From Chloroflexota bacterium (GTDB taxonomy: Bacteria > Chloroflexota > Dehalococcoidia > SZUA-161 > JAUWZY01): a stretch of DNA of 8,813 nt. Positions within the stretch are counted from its first letter, which is position 1. Each line of letters opens with the position of its first letter. Positions 1 through 5,790 of the stretch are shown piece by piece. Location: assembly GCA_030615045.1 (NCBI GenBank), contig JAUWZY010000029.1:1-8813 (forward strand), read 5' to 3'. A program made the translations under genes and the position numbers. Under the pieces are notes generated by a model. The model was not told the origin of the DNA. It did not search any database and worked only from the letters and a program-made list of their open reading frames with translations.

Positions 1-2991
1 GTCAAAGTCCCAGATCTGCACAGCGATGAACTTCAGAGCAGTGGCATTGGTATCTGCGGTGAAGTTCGCAGCTTCAGCTGGCGGTGTGATTTTGTCTATG
101 CCGATAAAGCCACTGACATGACCGGTGTCGCTGAAGGTCACCAGTGTGTCTGTATCGGCGATGGCGTCGACAATCCCGGGCACCTCGAAATTGAACAGCG
201 CCCGAACTGTGATCATGAGCACAACGGTTCCGTTGAGCCAGGGGGTATAGTTCACATTGGCACTTACGGAATCGCCCGTGCCCGGCCCCACTCCACTGGG
301 CCCGCTGGCATCGCCCCACCAGCTATTGGTGGCGTTCACCGTCACGTTGGGCTGTGCATTGGTCACGCCGCTGGCGGTGTTGCCGTCGATGTTGTTCTCA
401 TGGGCGGTGACCACCCCGCGGGTGCCGTCGACCACCACGCCATCGGTGTTGCTGAGGATGTCATTGCTCCAGATGGTGACCCATGAGTCTTCCATCCAGA
501 GGTAGATGCCCTCATCGGTGTTTTGCAAGAAGGTGTTGCCCTTGATGGTGACCATGCTGAGCGCTGTCCAGTTGAACCAGAGACCAGCACCCTCGTTTGC
601 TGTGATGTTGTTGCTCAGCACCCAGATCTCGCAGCCATCCGTGATTTCTTCAACATAGACTCCCCCATTGCCATTGTTATCGACAATGAGGTTATTGATC
701 AGGGCTAACTTGGCGCCATATTCCATATCCGTGATATTGATCCCGGTGCCGCCGTTTGCCTGGATGGCGTTGTTGTCCTGGATGAGGATGTAGCTGCCGT
801 CATCGACGAACTCAATATAGACGGCATCCTTGGCGTTGTTGCTGATCTCATTAGCCAGGATGGCTAATAGGCTGCCATCTTCCACATAGTCAGGGATATT
901 TATGCCATAGGCGTTTTCCAAGATGCTATTGTTCTGGATGACCACCTCGCTGCCATAATCGATGTAATAGATATAGATGCCATCTTCGGTGTTGTTGATG
1001 ATCTGGTTATCCAGGATGAATAAGCGGCTGCCGTAATCCACATCGTCATCGATACGTATGCCATAGCCACGGTTGTCTCGGATGATGTTGCCCTCACCGC
1101 CGATGATCACGTCGCTGCCATCATCGATGTAACCGATATAGATGCCATCGTAGGCATTGTTGGTGATCAGGTTAGCGAGGATGGCTAAGTAGCTGCCATA
1201 CTCCACATAGTCGATAGCTATGCCGTAGCCCTCTTCCGATTCGTTTGCCAGGCCGTTCCCCGAGATGGTGTTGTTCTCGATGACGACCCGGCTGCCATCG
1301 TCGATGCCCCCCTCGAGCCAGATGCCATCGTAGCCGTTGTTGACGATCCGGTTATCGAGGATGAATAAGTAGGCGCCATAGTCCACGTAGTCATCGATAT
1401 ATATGCCATATTCACCGTTGTTTGAGATGTCGTTGCCCTCTCCGCCGATGATGACCTGGGCGCCATCCTCGATGCTGTAGAAGTAGATGCCATCCCCGTC
1501 GTTGTTGCTGATTATGTTGGCCTGGATGGCTAAGAGGCTGCCCTCTAAAACATCATAGATATATATGCCGTCATCATCGTTTTCTGTGATGGTGTTGTTA
1601 TAGATGATGACCGTACTGCCATCAGAGATTTCCTCACCGATGTGGATGCCATCTTCGGTATTGTTGACGATCCGGTTGTCGAGGACGGCTAAGATGCTGC
1701 CATTGTCCACATCATAATAGATCTGTATGCCATAGCCGCCGTTGTCTGAGATGTCGTTGCCCTCTCCGCCAATGATGACGTAGCTGCCATCATCGATGTC
1801 GTCGATATAGATGCCATCGTCGCCATTGCCGGTGATTACGTTAGCCGTGATGATGAGGGAGCTGCCGTAATCCACAAGGTCATTGATACATATGCCATCA
1901 TAGACGTTTCCTGAGATGGTGTTGTTGTGGATGACGGCCTCGCTGCCATCATCGATGCCCGAACTGCTGTAGATGCCATCGCCGTCGTTGTCGGTGATCA
2001 AGTTATCCGAGATGGTGAGGAAGCTGCCATAATCCACATAGTAGACCTCTATGCCAGCACCGCCGTTTTCTGAGATGGCGTTGTTGCCTTGGATGATGGC
2101 CTCGCTGCCCTCATCGACGTAATGGATATGGATGCCATCGTTGGTATTGTTGATGATCTCGTTATGGAGGATGGCTAAATAGCTGCCATAATCCACATAG
2201 TAGACATATACGCCATGGCCATCGTTGTCTGAGATGTTGTTGCCCTCGCCACCGATGACCACCCGGCTGCCATAGTTGTTGTAATAGATATAGATGCCAT
2301 TGCTGTCATTGTCGGTGATTGTGTTATCGGAGATGGTGAGGTAGCCCTGATAATACATCTGGTACACCCATATCCCGGCATTGTTGCCGGTGATGGTGTT
2401 GCCCGCAATGGTGACATAGCTGAAATACTGGAGGGTATCGATGTAAATGGCATCACCGTCATTGTTGGTGATCTGGTTATCGATGATGTCGAGGTAGCTG
2501 AAATATTCCACCTCGGAGACATACATGCCGTTGTTACCGTTGCCTGTGATGATGTTGTCCTCGATGGTGAGGCTGCTGCCATGCAGCACCTCGACATATA
2601 TGCCATTGCCGGGGCCAGTCACGTTGAAGCCGACACCAGCACCGCCGAAGACCAGCTCCTCAGCCATCGGGTTGCCCGCATCATCCTCGCCGAGGCGAAT
2701 GTCAACAGTGCCGTTGATAATGGTCACCGCAGTGCCATTGTCGGAGCGAATGGTGAGGGTTTTGTTGACTGTGAACCCTTCATATTCCCCGTCGTGCACG
2801 ATGATGGTATCGCCGGCAGTGGCGTTATCGACGGCGTCCTGGATGCTCTCTCCTGCATAGACATCGTGGGTTACAGCGGGGCTGGCGCCCACCGGGGCTG
2901 CTGTTGTGAACAGCACCGCTGCCATCAGGGAAAGCACCAGAGCTAAAGCCAGCAGCGGCGATAGCGCCCTGGCCATTTTCTTGCTTTTCAT
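1..2991 (-). CDS. Giant secreted right-handed beta-helix repeat protein (5' 997 codons, 3' end off window)
   Basis: The frame is open from ATG at 2991 to the left edge with no stop, so the gene is partial. Residues 1-36 form a signal peptide: a Lys/Arg-rich start, a Leu/Ala core and a probable cleavage site after Val-Gly-Ala (34-36). Residues 49-81 (SIQDAVDNATAGDTIIV and following) match the N-terminal cap of NosD-like/pectate-lyase-fold proteins. From about residue 129 to 890 there are about 28-29 rungs of about 26 residues. A typical rung reads DGIYI, then an acidic or aromatic stretch, then D-Y/D-G-S, a hydrophobic strand, and N-x-I-x-N-N. Stacked Asn and Ile/Val positions are typical of parallel beta-helices. 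The helix ends with NSWWGD (889-894), a common end rung. Residues from about 905 on look like a different domain. No catalytic residues are recognisable. It is presumably exported and may act in adhesion, polysaccharide binding or as a surface layer component; this is inference. A later start at Met6 is possible. Confidence 0.9.
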   Translation of the reverse strand, partial: MKSKKMARALSPLLALALVLSLMAAVLFTTAAPVGASPAVTHDVYAGESIQDAVDNATAGDTIIVHDGEYEGFTVNKTLTIRSDNGTAVTIINGTVDIRLGEDDAGNPMAEELVFGGAGVGFNVTGPGNGIYVEVLHGSSLTIEDNIITGNGNNGMYVSEVEYFSYLDIIDNQITNNDGDAIYIDTLQYFSYVTIAGNTITGNNAGIWVYQMYYQGYLTISDNTITDNDSNGIYIYYNNYGSRVVIGGEGNNISDNDGHGVYVYYVDYGSYLAILHNEIINNTNDGIHIHYVDEGSEAIIQGNNAISENGGAGIEVYYVDYGSFLTISDNLITDNDGDGIYSSSGIDDGSEAVIHNNTISGNVYDGICINDLVDYGSSLIITANVITGNGDDGIYIDDIDDGSYVIIGGEGNDISDNGGYGIQIYYDVDNGSILAVLDNRIVNNTEDGIHIGEEISDGSTVIIYNNTITENDDDGIYIYDVLEGSLLAIQANIISNNDGDGIYFYSIEDGAQVIIGGEGNDISNNGEYGIYIDDYVDYGAYLFILDNRIVNNGYDGIWLEGGIDDGSRVVIENNTISGNGLANESEEGYGIAIDYVEYGSYLAILANLITNNAYDGIYIGYIDDGSDVIIGGEGNIIRDNRGYGIRIDDDVDYGSRLFILDNQIINNTEDGIYIYYIDYGSEVVIQNNSILENAYGINIPDYVEDGSLLAILANEISNNAKDAVYIEFVDDGSYILIQDNNAIQANGGTGINITDMEYGAKLALINNLIVDNNGNGGVYVEEITDGCEIWVLSNNITANEGAGLWFNWTALSMVTIKGNTFLQNTDEGIYLWMEDSWVTIWSNDILSNTDGVVVDGTRGVVTAHENNIDGNTASGVTNAQPNVTVNATNSWWGDASGPSGVGPGTGDSVSANVNYTPWLNGTVVLMITVRALFNFEVPGIVDAIADTDTLVTFSDTGHVSGFIGIDKITPPAEAANFTADTNATALKFIAVQIWDFD
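330..2610 (-). repeat. Imperfect tandem coding repeats of the beta-helix (about 78-bp rungs in a two-rung unit)
   Basis: About 28-29 degenerate units of roughly 78 bp encode the beta-helix rungs. A variant rung containing Gly-Gly-Glu-Gly-Asn recurs at 1087-1101, 1432-1446, 1756-1770 and 2239-2253. The spacings are 345, 324 and 483 bp, which correspond to 4, 4 and 6 rungs. The even numbers indicate growth by duplication of two-rung blocks. Long similar stretches also occur far apart, for example from 1177 and from 2167, 990 bp or 12 rungs apart. One rung carries a short inserted loop of about 7 residues (LANESEE, about 1231-1251). Confidence 0.8.
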
Positions 2992-3002
2992 CTCTTTATC
3001 AT

Positions 3003-3008
3003 CTCCTT
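3003..3008 (-). promoter_or_regulatory. Ribosome binding site of the beta-helix gene
   Basis: AAGGAG on the minus strand lies 11 bases before the ATG at 2991. The spacing is somewhat long but the match is strong, and it supports Met1 rather than Met6 as the start. Confidence 0.6.
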
Positions 3009-3021
3009 GCTATCAAAATAC

Positions 3022-3057
3022 AAAGGGAACCAAAGGTACACCCCCAGGCTCCCCTTT
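3022..3057 (-). other. Possible hairpin in the leader of the beta-helix mRNA
   Basis: The leader between the promoter and the start is about 145 nt long. It is purine-rich (GAGAGAAGAAAGGA and GAAGGGAAAAAAGGGGAG) and has several SD-like stretches. Within it, the minus-strand arms AAAGGGGA (3057-3050) and TTCCCTTT (3029-3022) can pair over 8 bp including one G-U, around a 20-nt loop. The hairpin ends 13 nt before the ribosome binding site. I recognise no riboswitch class. Read on the plus strand, the same element is followed by a T run and would resemble a terminator for antisense transcription. Confidence 0.3.
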
Positions 3058-3144
3058 TTTCCCTTCAAAATCCTTTCTTCTCTCAGGCATCAGTCCTTTA
3101 CGCCACATACTCCTCATCCCCGCCGCAGCCAAACAAGTGCTTGC

Positions 3145-3173
3145 TTTATAACATATCCCTTTGACGTTGTCAA
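3145..3173 (-). promoter_or_regulatory. Sigma70-type promoter for the beta-helix gene
   Basis: On the minus strand a perfect TTGACA (3173-3168) is followed after 17 bp by TATAAA (3150-3145). This predicts a transcript start near 3138 and a leader of about 145 nt. The promoter begins just 4 bp after the degV stop codon, so the beta-helix gene can be transcribed independently of degV. The -35 box lies within a perfect inverted repeat, TTGAC-GTT-GTCAA, at 3161-3173, a possible operator. Confidence 0.65.
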
Positions 3174-3177
3174 GCGC

Positions 3178-4080
3178 TTAGAGCAAAGACCTCTCCTGCT
3201 TTGCGATATCAAATTCAGGGCAGAGAGCAATACCTAAAGCACCGGGGCCAGTGGCATATCCCATAACCGGGCTGAACTCGCTGACAAGAACATCACGGCA
3301 GTTGAACTCCCCTTCTACCCGAGCCTTGAGCTTCTCGGCTTCAGCTAAAGCGGCAGTATGCATTACCATGACATAGATCGGCATATCTCCTACCTGTTCT
3401 CGGGCCATTTCGATTATTCGCTGCACCCCTTTTTCCCGGCTCCTTGTCAGGCCAATGAAGTGCACTTTTCCATCTCGGTATACTCGACATAGCGGTCTGA
3501 CGCTGAGTATGTGACCAACACGCGACGCTACCTTGGGAACGCGTCCTGTCCGGTAGGCGTCGCGTAAGGTATCAAAGACAAACATGCATTCCACACTCTC
3601 CCGTGCCCTATGCGCCACTGCAGTGACTGCGTCCAGGTCTAATCCCTCAGCAGCTGCCCTTGCCGCTGCCAGGGCAATCAAACCTTCACCACCGGCGGCA
3701 CTCATAGAATCAAACACTTGAATCTTAAGGTCGGGTGCCCTCTCCCGCATCTGCTCGCTAGCCATGACCGCGTTATTATACACTGCGCTGAGCTTTGAAG
3801 AGACAGTGATGCACAGCATCTCTTTCACGGTGTTGCTCAGCTCTTCGAATGCCTTCCTGAAATAGTGTGGCGGGATAGCTGCGGTAGTGAACTGAGTCGG
3901 GTCTTGTGCTAAGAGCCGATAAGCCTCCGCAGTGCTTATATCCACTCCGTCAACAAAGGTCTTACCATCACAGAAGATGGTTGCCGCTGGCACGACCTTT
4001 ATCCAATGCTTCTGAGTCATTTCCTCTGTTAGCTGGGCCACCGAGTCGGTTACGATACGAACCCTTTGCATTCGTCTCAT
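3178..4080 (-). CDS. DegV family protein (fatty-acid-binding, FakB-like)
   Basis: The protein has 300 residues, close to the usual 280-300 for DegV. Family landmarks are present in order: IVTDS near the N-terminus (9-13), a Thr-containing motif FTTAAIPPHYF (64-74) in place of TSQPS, the ITVSSKLS strand-turn (91-98), DSMSAAGGEG (124-133), TGRVPK (178-183) and SPVMGYATGPGALGIA (270-285). Known members bind a fatty acid in a deep tunnel and present it to a fatty acid kinase; no DhaK/FakA-like kinase is encoded in this window. Two motif differences stand out: TSQPS reads TAAIP, and the position just before TGPGA, commonly His, is Ala276. Met4 (4071) is an equally likely start because family members usually begin a few residues before IVTDS. 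The protein looks cytoplasmic, with no signal peptide. The gene is divergent from the deacetylase gene. Confidence 0.9.
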   Translation of the reverse strand: MRRMQRVRIVTDSVAQLTEEMTQKHWIKVVPAATIFCDGKTFVDGVDISTAEAYRLLAQDPTQFTTAAIPPHYFRKAFEELSNTVKEMLCITVSSKLSAVYNNAVMASEQMRERAPDLKIQVFDSMSAAGGEGLIALAAARAAAEGLDLDAVTAVAHRARESVECMFVFDTLRDAYRTGRVPKVASRVGHILSVRPLCRVYRDGKVHFIGLTRSREKGVQRIIEMAREQVGDMPIYVMVMHTAALAEAEKLKARVEGEFNCRDVLVSEFSPVMGYATGPGALGIALCPEFDIAKQERSLL

Positions 4081-4109
4081 CCCGGTGAATGTTTACCTGG
4101 AATGATACC

Positions 4110-4138
4110 TGTATATGGCTTTCTGACACAGTAGTCTA
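4110..4138 (-). promoter_or_regulatory. Candidate promoter for degV
   Basis: On the minus strand TAGACT (4138-4133; 4 of 6 matches to TTGACA) is followed after 17 bp by TATACA (4115-4110; 5 of 6 matches to TATAAT). It would give a 5' leader of about 22-32 nt. The placement fits, but the -35 match is only moderate. Confidence 0.4.
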
Positions 4139-4143
4139 ACATG

Positions 4144-4191
4144 TCCTTGCCTGGCTGTTCAAGGATTGTCCTGTTGAAAGCCATGATCCTT
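4144..4191 (+). repeat. Three alternating CAAGGA-type arms in the divergent degV/deacetylase region
   Basis: TCCTTG (4144-4149), CAAGGAT (4160-4166) and ATCCTT (4186-4191) form two overlapping inverted repeats that share the middle arm. The first pair has 6-bp arms separated by 10 bp. The second has 6-bp arms separated by 19 bp and can be extended by wobble pairs. They lie in the 252-bp region (4081-4332) between the two divergent genes. They could be protein-binding half-sites or, if transcribed, two mutually exclusive hairpins. Apart from the degV promoter candidate and the repeat at 4304-4323, I see nothing else in this region. Confidence 0.4.
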
Positions 4192-4303
4192 TAGAATGCT
4201 GCCTACCAGACCGTATGAACATTTAGCCAGAATGTGCCGCGTAGCGCAGACCTTTCCCCAAATGGATACTTGATATCGTCGCGAAACGGATTATGGTATA
4301 GTG

Positions 4304-4323
4304 GAGACCACGTCAGGGGTCTC
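4304..4323 (+). repeat. Inverted repeat just upstream of the deacetylase start
   Basis: GAGACC (4304-4309) and GGTCTC (4318-4323) are perfect 6-bp arms around an 8-base loop. The repeat ends 9 bases before the ATG at 4333. It covers the only SD-like stretch (AGGGG, 4315-4319), so it may be an operator or a hairpin that hides the ribosome site. A weak TATAGT (4297-4302) lies just before it. Confidence 0.4.
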
Positions 4324-4332
4324 AAGTCTATC

Positions 4333-5397
4333 ATGCGGACAGCAATACTTTACAGCCAGAAAATGCGGGAATACGACTTAGGACATGTCCTAACCGGTGA
4401 GAGATACGAAAGATTTATGCGTTTGTTCAGGGAAAAGCTTGGTGACAATCCGGTTTTTGAAATCGTTGAGCCCGGCTACGCAACTGAGGCTGACCTGAAA
4501 CTGGTGCACACTGAAGAATACATCAGACGAGCAGAGAGATGCGAATCCCGGGATCCGTATGACACACCCCTTTCTCCCGGTGTCGTCAGGGCGGCGAAAC
4601 TGTTAGCTGGGGCTGGCAAGCTTGCTGGAGAGCTGGTTCAGTCGGGAGCATTCAGCAAGGCAATCGTGATAGGCGGAGGGGTACAACATGCGGGTAGAGA
4701 TTACGAAAAGGGATTTGGTATATTCAGTGACGTCGGAATCTGTGCTGAGAGTTTGATGCAGAACTATGGACTGCAGCGGATTTTGATTCTGGATACAGAT
4801 GCTCATGCCGGAGATGGAATCTATACAATCTTTGCCCGCGATCCCAGGGTGTTGTTCATATCTATTCACCAAGACCCGCGCACCCTCTATCCCGGACCAA
4901 GCTACAGGAATCCTGTGGGCGAGGGAGAGGGTTGGGGCTACTCTGTGAATGTTCCCATATTACCCGGCACAGGCGACCTGGCTTACGAGCACGTATTGGA
5001 TACCATTTTCGTTCCCCTGGCTGAGGAATTTCAGCCACAAGTGATAATAATGGTGGATGGAAGCGATACCCACTTTATGGATCGAATAACCCGAATGGGA
5101 TTGACCCTAAAGGGCATTTACAGGATTGCCGACAAGGTGAGAGAGACTGCCGATAAAGCGTGCCAGGGTAAGGTGATAGCATTTGCCGGGTCTGGGTACG
5201 ATCCAGAGGGGCTCCTGTTTCCCAGAGGATGGTTGGCCTCGATCTGCGGTCTAACGGGGCTGGAGGTTGACCTCGATGAGCCTTATCCCTTCCCTCCAGG
5301 ATACAGGAGCGACTACGGAGCGCTGGAGGTGAGAACGATCGTAGAAGTTCTGAAAGCAAACTTTGCTCCATATTGGAGATGTTTTAGCTCCTCCTGA
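4333..5397 (+). CDS. Histone deacetylase superfamily (AcuC/acetylpolyamine amidohydrolase-like) zinc hydrolase
   Basis: The protein has 354 residues from the ATG at 4333, where MRTAILYS matches the usual family start. A GTG at 4234 would add 33 residues that do not look like the family. The arginase/deacetylase fold is supported by LDTDAHAGDG (153-162), with zinc ligands Asp156 and His158, VDGSD with the third ligand Asp245, catalytic Tyr289 in AGSGYDPEGL, and YPGPS...GEGEGWGYSVNVPILPGTGD (186-215), which closely follows family consensus. The family removes acyl groups from lysine side chains, polyamines or similar amides. Here the usual GG-x-HHA reads GGVQHA: the first His is Gln118, while the second (His119), the general base in studied enzymes, is kept. 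The second His of the usual DVHHGD is Ala159. The enzyme is probably active but of an unusual subfamily, with substrate unknown. No signal peptide is seen from 4333. No terminator is evident after the stop. Confidence 0.88.
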   Translation: MRTAILYSQKMREYDLGHVLTGERYERFMRLFREKLGDNPVFEIVEPGYATEADLKLVHTEEYIRRAERCESRDPYDTPLSPGVVRAAKLLAGAGKLAGELVQSGAFSKAIVIGGGVQHAGRDYEKGFGIFSDVGICAESLMQNYGLQRILILDTDAHAGDGIYTIFARDPRVLFISIHQDPRTLYPGPSYRNPVGEGEGWGYSVNVPILPGTGDLAYEHVLDTIFVPLAEEFQPQVIIMVDGSDTHFMDRITRMGLTLKGIYRIADKVRETADKACQGKVIAFAGSGYDPEGLLFPRGWLASICGLTGLEVDLDEPYPFPPGYRSDYGALEVRTIVEVLKANFAPYWRCFSSS

Positions 5398-5455
5398 TCT
5401 CGGTAGTGGGTCAATTTCAATTTTAATTAAATGACATACCATGATAAAAGAACCT

Positions 5456-5485
5456 ATTTACACCCATTTACACCCATTTACACCC
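5456..5485 (+). repeat. Three perfect 10-bp tandem repeats (ATTTACACCC) upstream of hicAB
   Basis: ATTTACACCC occurs three times head to tail at 5456-5465, 5466-5475 and 5476-5485, ending 1 bp before the TTGACA of the hicAB promoter. The period is one DNA helical turn, so bound proteins would sit on the same face. This fits an activator or repressor array in the position typical for upstream control. The sequence just before (5398-5455) is AT-rich and contains the palindrome TTTAATTAAA (5422-5431). Confidence 0.85.
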
Positions 5486-5486
5486 C

Positions 5487-5515
5487 TTGACAAATGGTAG
5501 CAATAGTGGTATCAT
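5487..5515 (+). promoter_or_regulatory. Promoter of the hicAB operon
   Basis: TTGACA (5487-5492) is followed after exactly 17 bp by TATCAT (5510-5515). The expected transcript start is near 5522, which leaves only about 11 nt before the hicA ATG. TATCAT is immediately repeated at 5516-5521. Confidence 0.7.
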
Positions 5516-5532
5516 TATCATAAGAATGAGGG

Positions 5533-5790
5533 ATGGGTTCCATAGAAGAATTAGTCAAACAAATAAAGAGGAACCCCAAGAATGTTGGATTCGACGTTAT
5601 TTGTAAAGTCTGTGGTTATTACTTTGGTGAAGCCCGCCAGAAGGGTAGTCATTTTATATATAAAACACCGTGGCAGGGCGACCCCAGAATAAATATACAG
5701 AACGATAAGGGTAAAGCAAAGGTATACCAAGTTAGACAGGTATTAAGAGCTATAGAAAGAATGGAGAGGGAACATGGTACAGGTAAATGA
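5533..5790 (+). CDS. hicA: HicA family toxin (mRNA interferase)
   Basis: This 85-residue protein has the HicA double-stranded-RNA-binding-like fold signature. Gly-Ser-His (38-40, within RQKGSHFIYK) carries the catalytic His40, and YQVRQVLRAIE (65-75) forms the C-terminal helix. The family cleaves mRNA when not bound by HicB. The protein is slightly longer at the N-terminus than the shortest HicA proteins and has an insertion-like stretch between the first helix and the GSH motif (CKVCGYYFGE, with two Cys). The start is fixed: an in-frame TGA lies at 5527-5529 and no other Met follows until near the end. GAGGG is nearly adjacent to the ATG, so the ribosome site is poor and the transcript near leaderless. 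Base composition is more AT-rich than in birA or mfd, with many AGA and ATA codons, consistent with acquisition. The stop overlaps hicB by 17 bp. Confidence 0.88.
   Translation: MGSIEELVKQIKRNPKNVGFDVICKVCGYYFGEARQKGSHFIYKTPWQGDPRINIQNDKGKAKVYQVRQVLRAIERMEREHGTGK
5763..5770 (+). promoter_or_regulatory. Ribosome binding site of hicB inside hicA
   Basis: GGAGAGGG ends 3 bases before the hicB ATG, and its GGAG core lies 7 bases upstream. It is much better than the site of hicA, which suggests that the antitoxin is translated more strongly than the toxin. Confidence 0.6.

Noticed and set aside
118..505. Plus-strand open frames at the left edge rich in His, Gly and Val
   Set aside because: They are antisense to the end of the beta-helix and the NSWWGD rung, with no supporting start signals.
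900..2606. Minus-strand open frames at 900-1097, 1218-1493 and 2175-2606 rich in Met, Ser and Thr
   Set aside because: They are one alternate frame of the beta-helix coding repeats. The real frame runs unbroken through all of them with signal peptide, cap and repeats. Their consistent frame also shows there is no frameshift in the real gene.
330..2610. Non-coding satellite or CRISPR-like repeat block
   Set aside because: The repeats keep the reading frame throughout and translate into clear beta-helix rungs following a signal peptide.
3021..3060. Intrinsic terminator on the plus strand
   Set aside because: The hairpin plus T run looks like one, but no plus-strand gene ends before it; it is better described as part of the minus-strand leader.
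3050..3137. TPP or other known riboswitch in the beta-helix leader
   Set aside because: A CTGAGAG-like stretch (near 3083) recalls the TPP element, but the second conserved half and the enclosing stem are missing.
4234..4332. GTG start adding 33 residues to the deacetylase
   Set aside because: The added residues do not resemble the family N-terminus, which is matched exactly from the ATG at 4333, and there is no SD before the GTG.
5456..5485. CRISPR array or plasmid iterons
   Set aside because: There are no spacers between the 10-bp units, no cas or replication genes, and the position against a promoter favours regulation.
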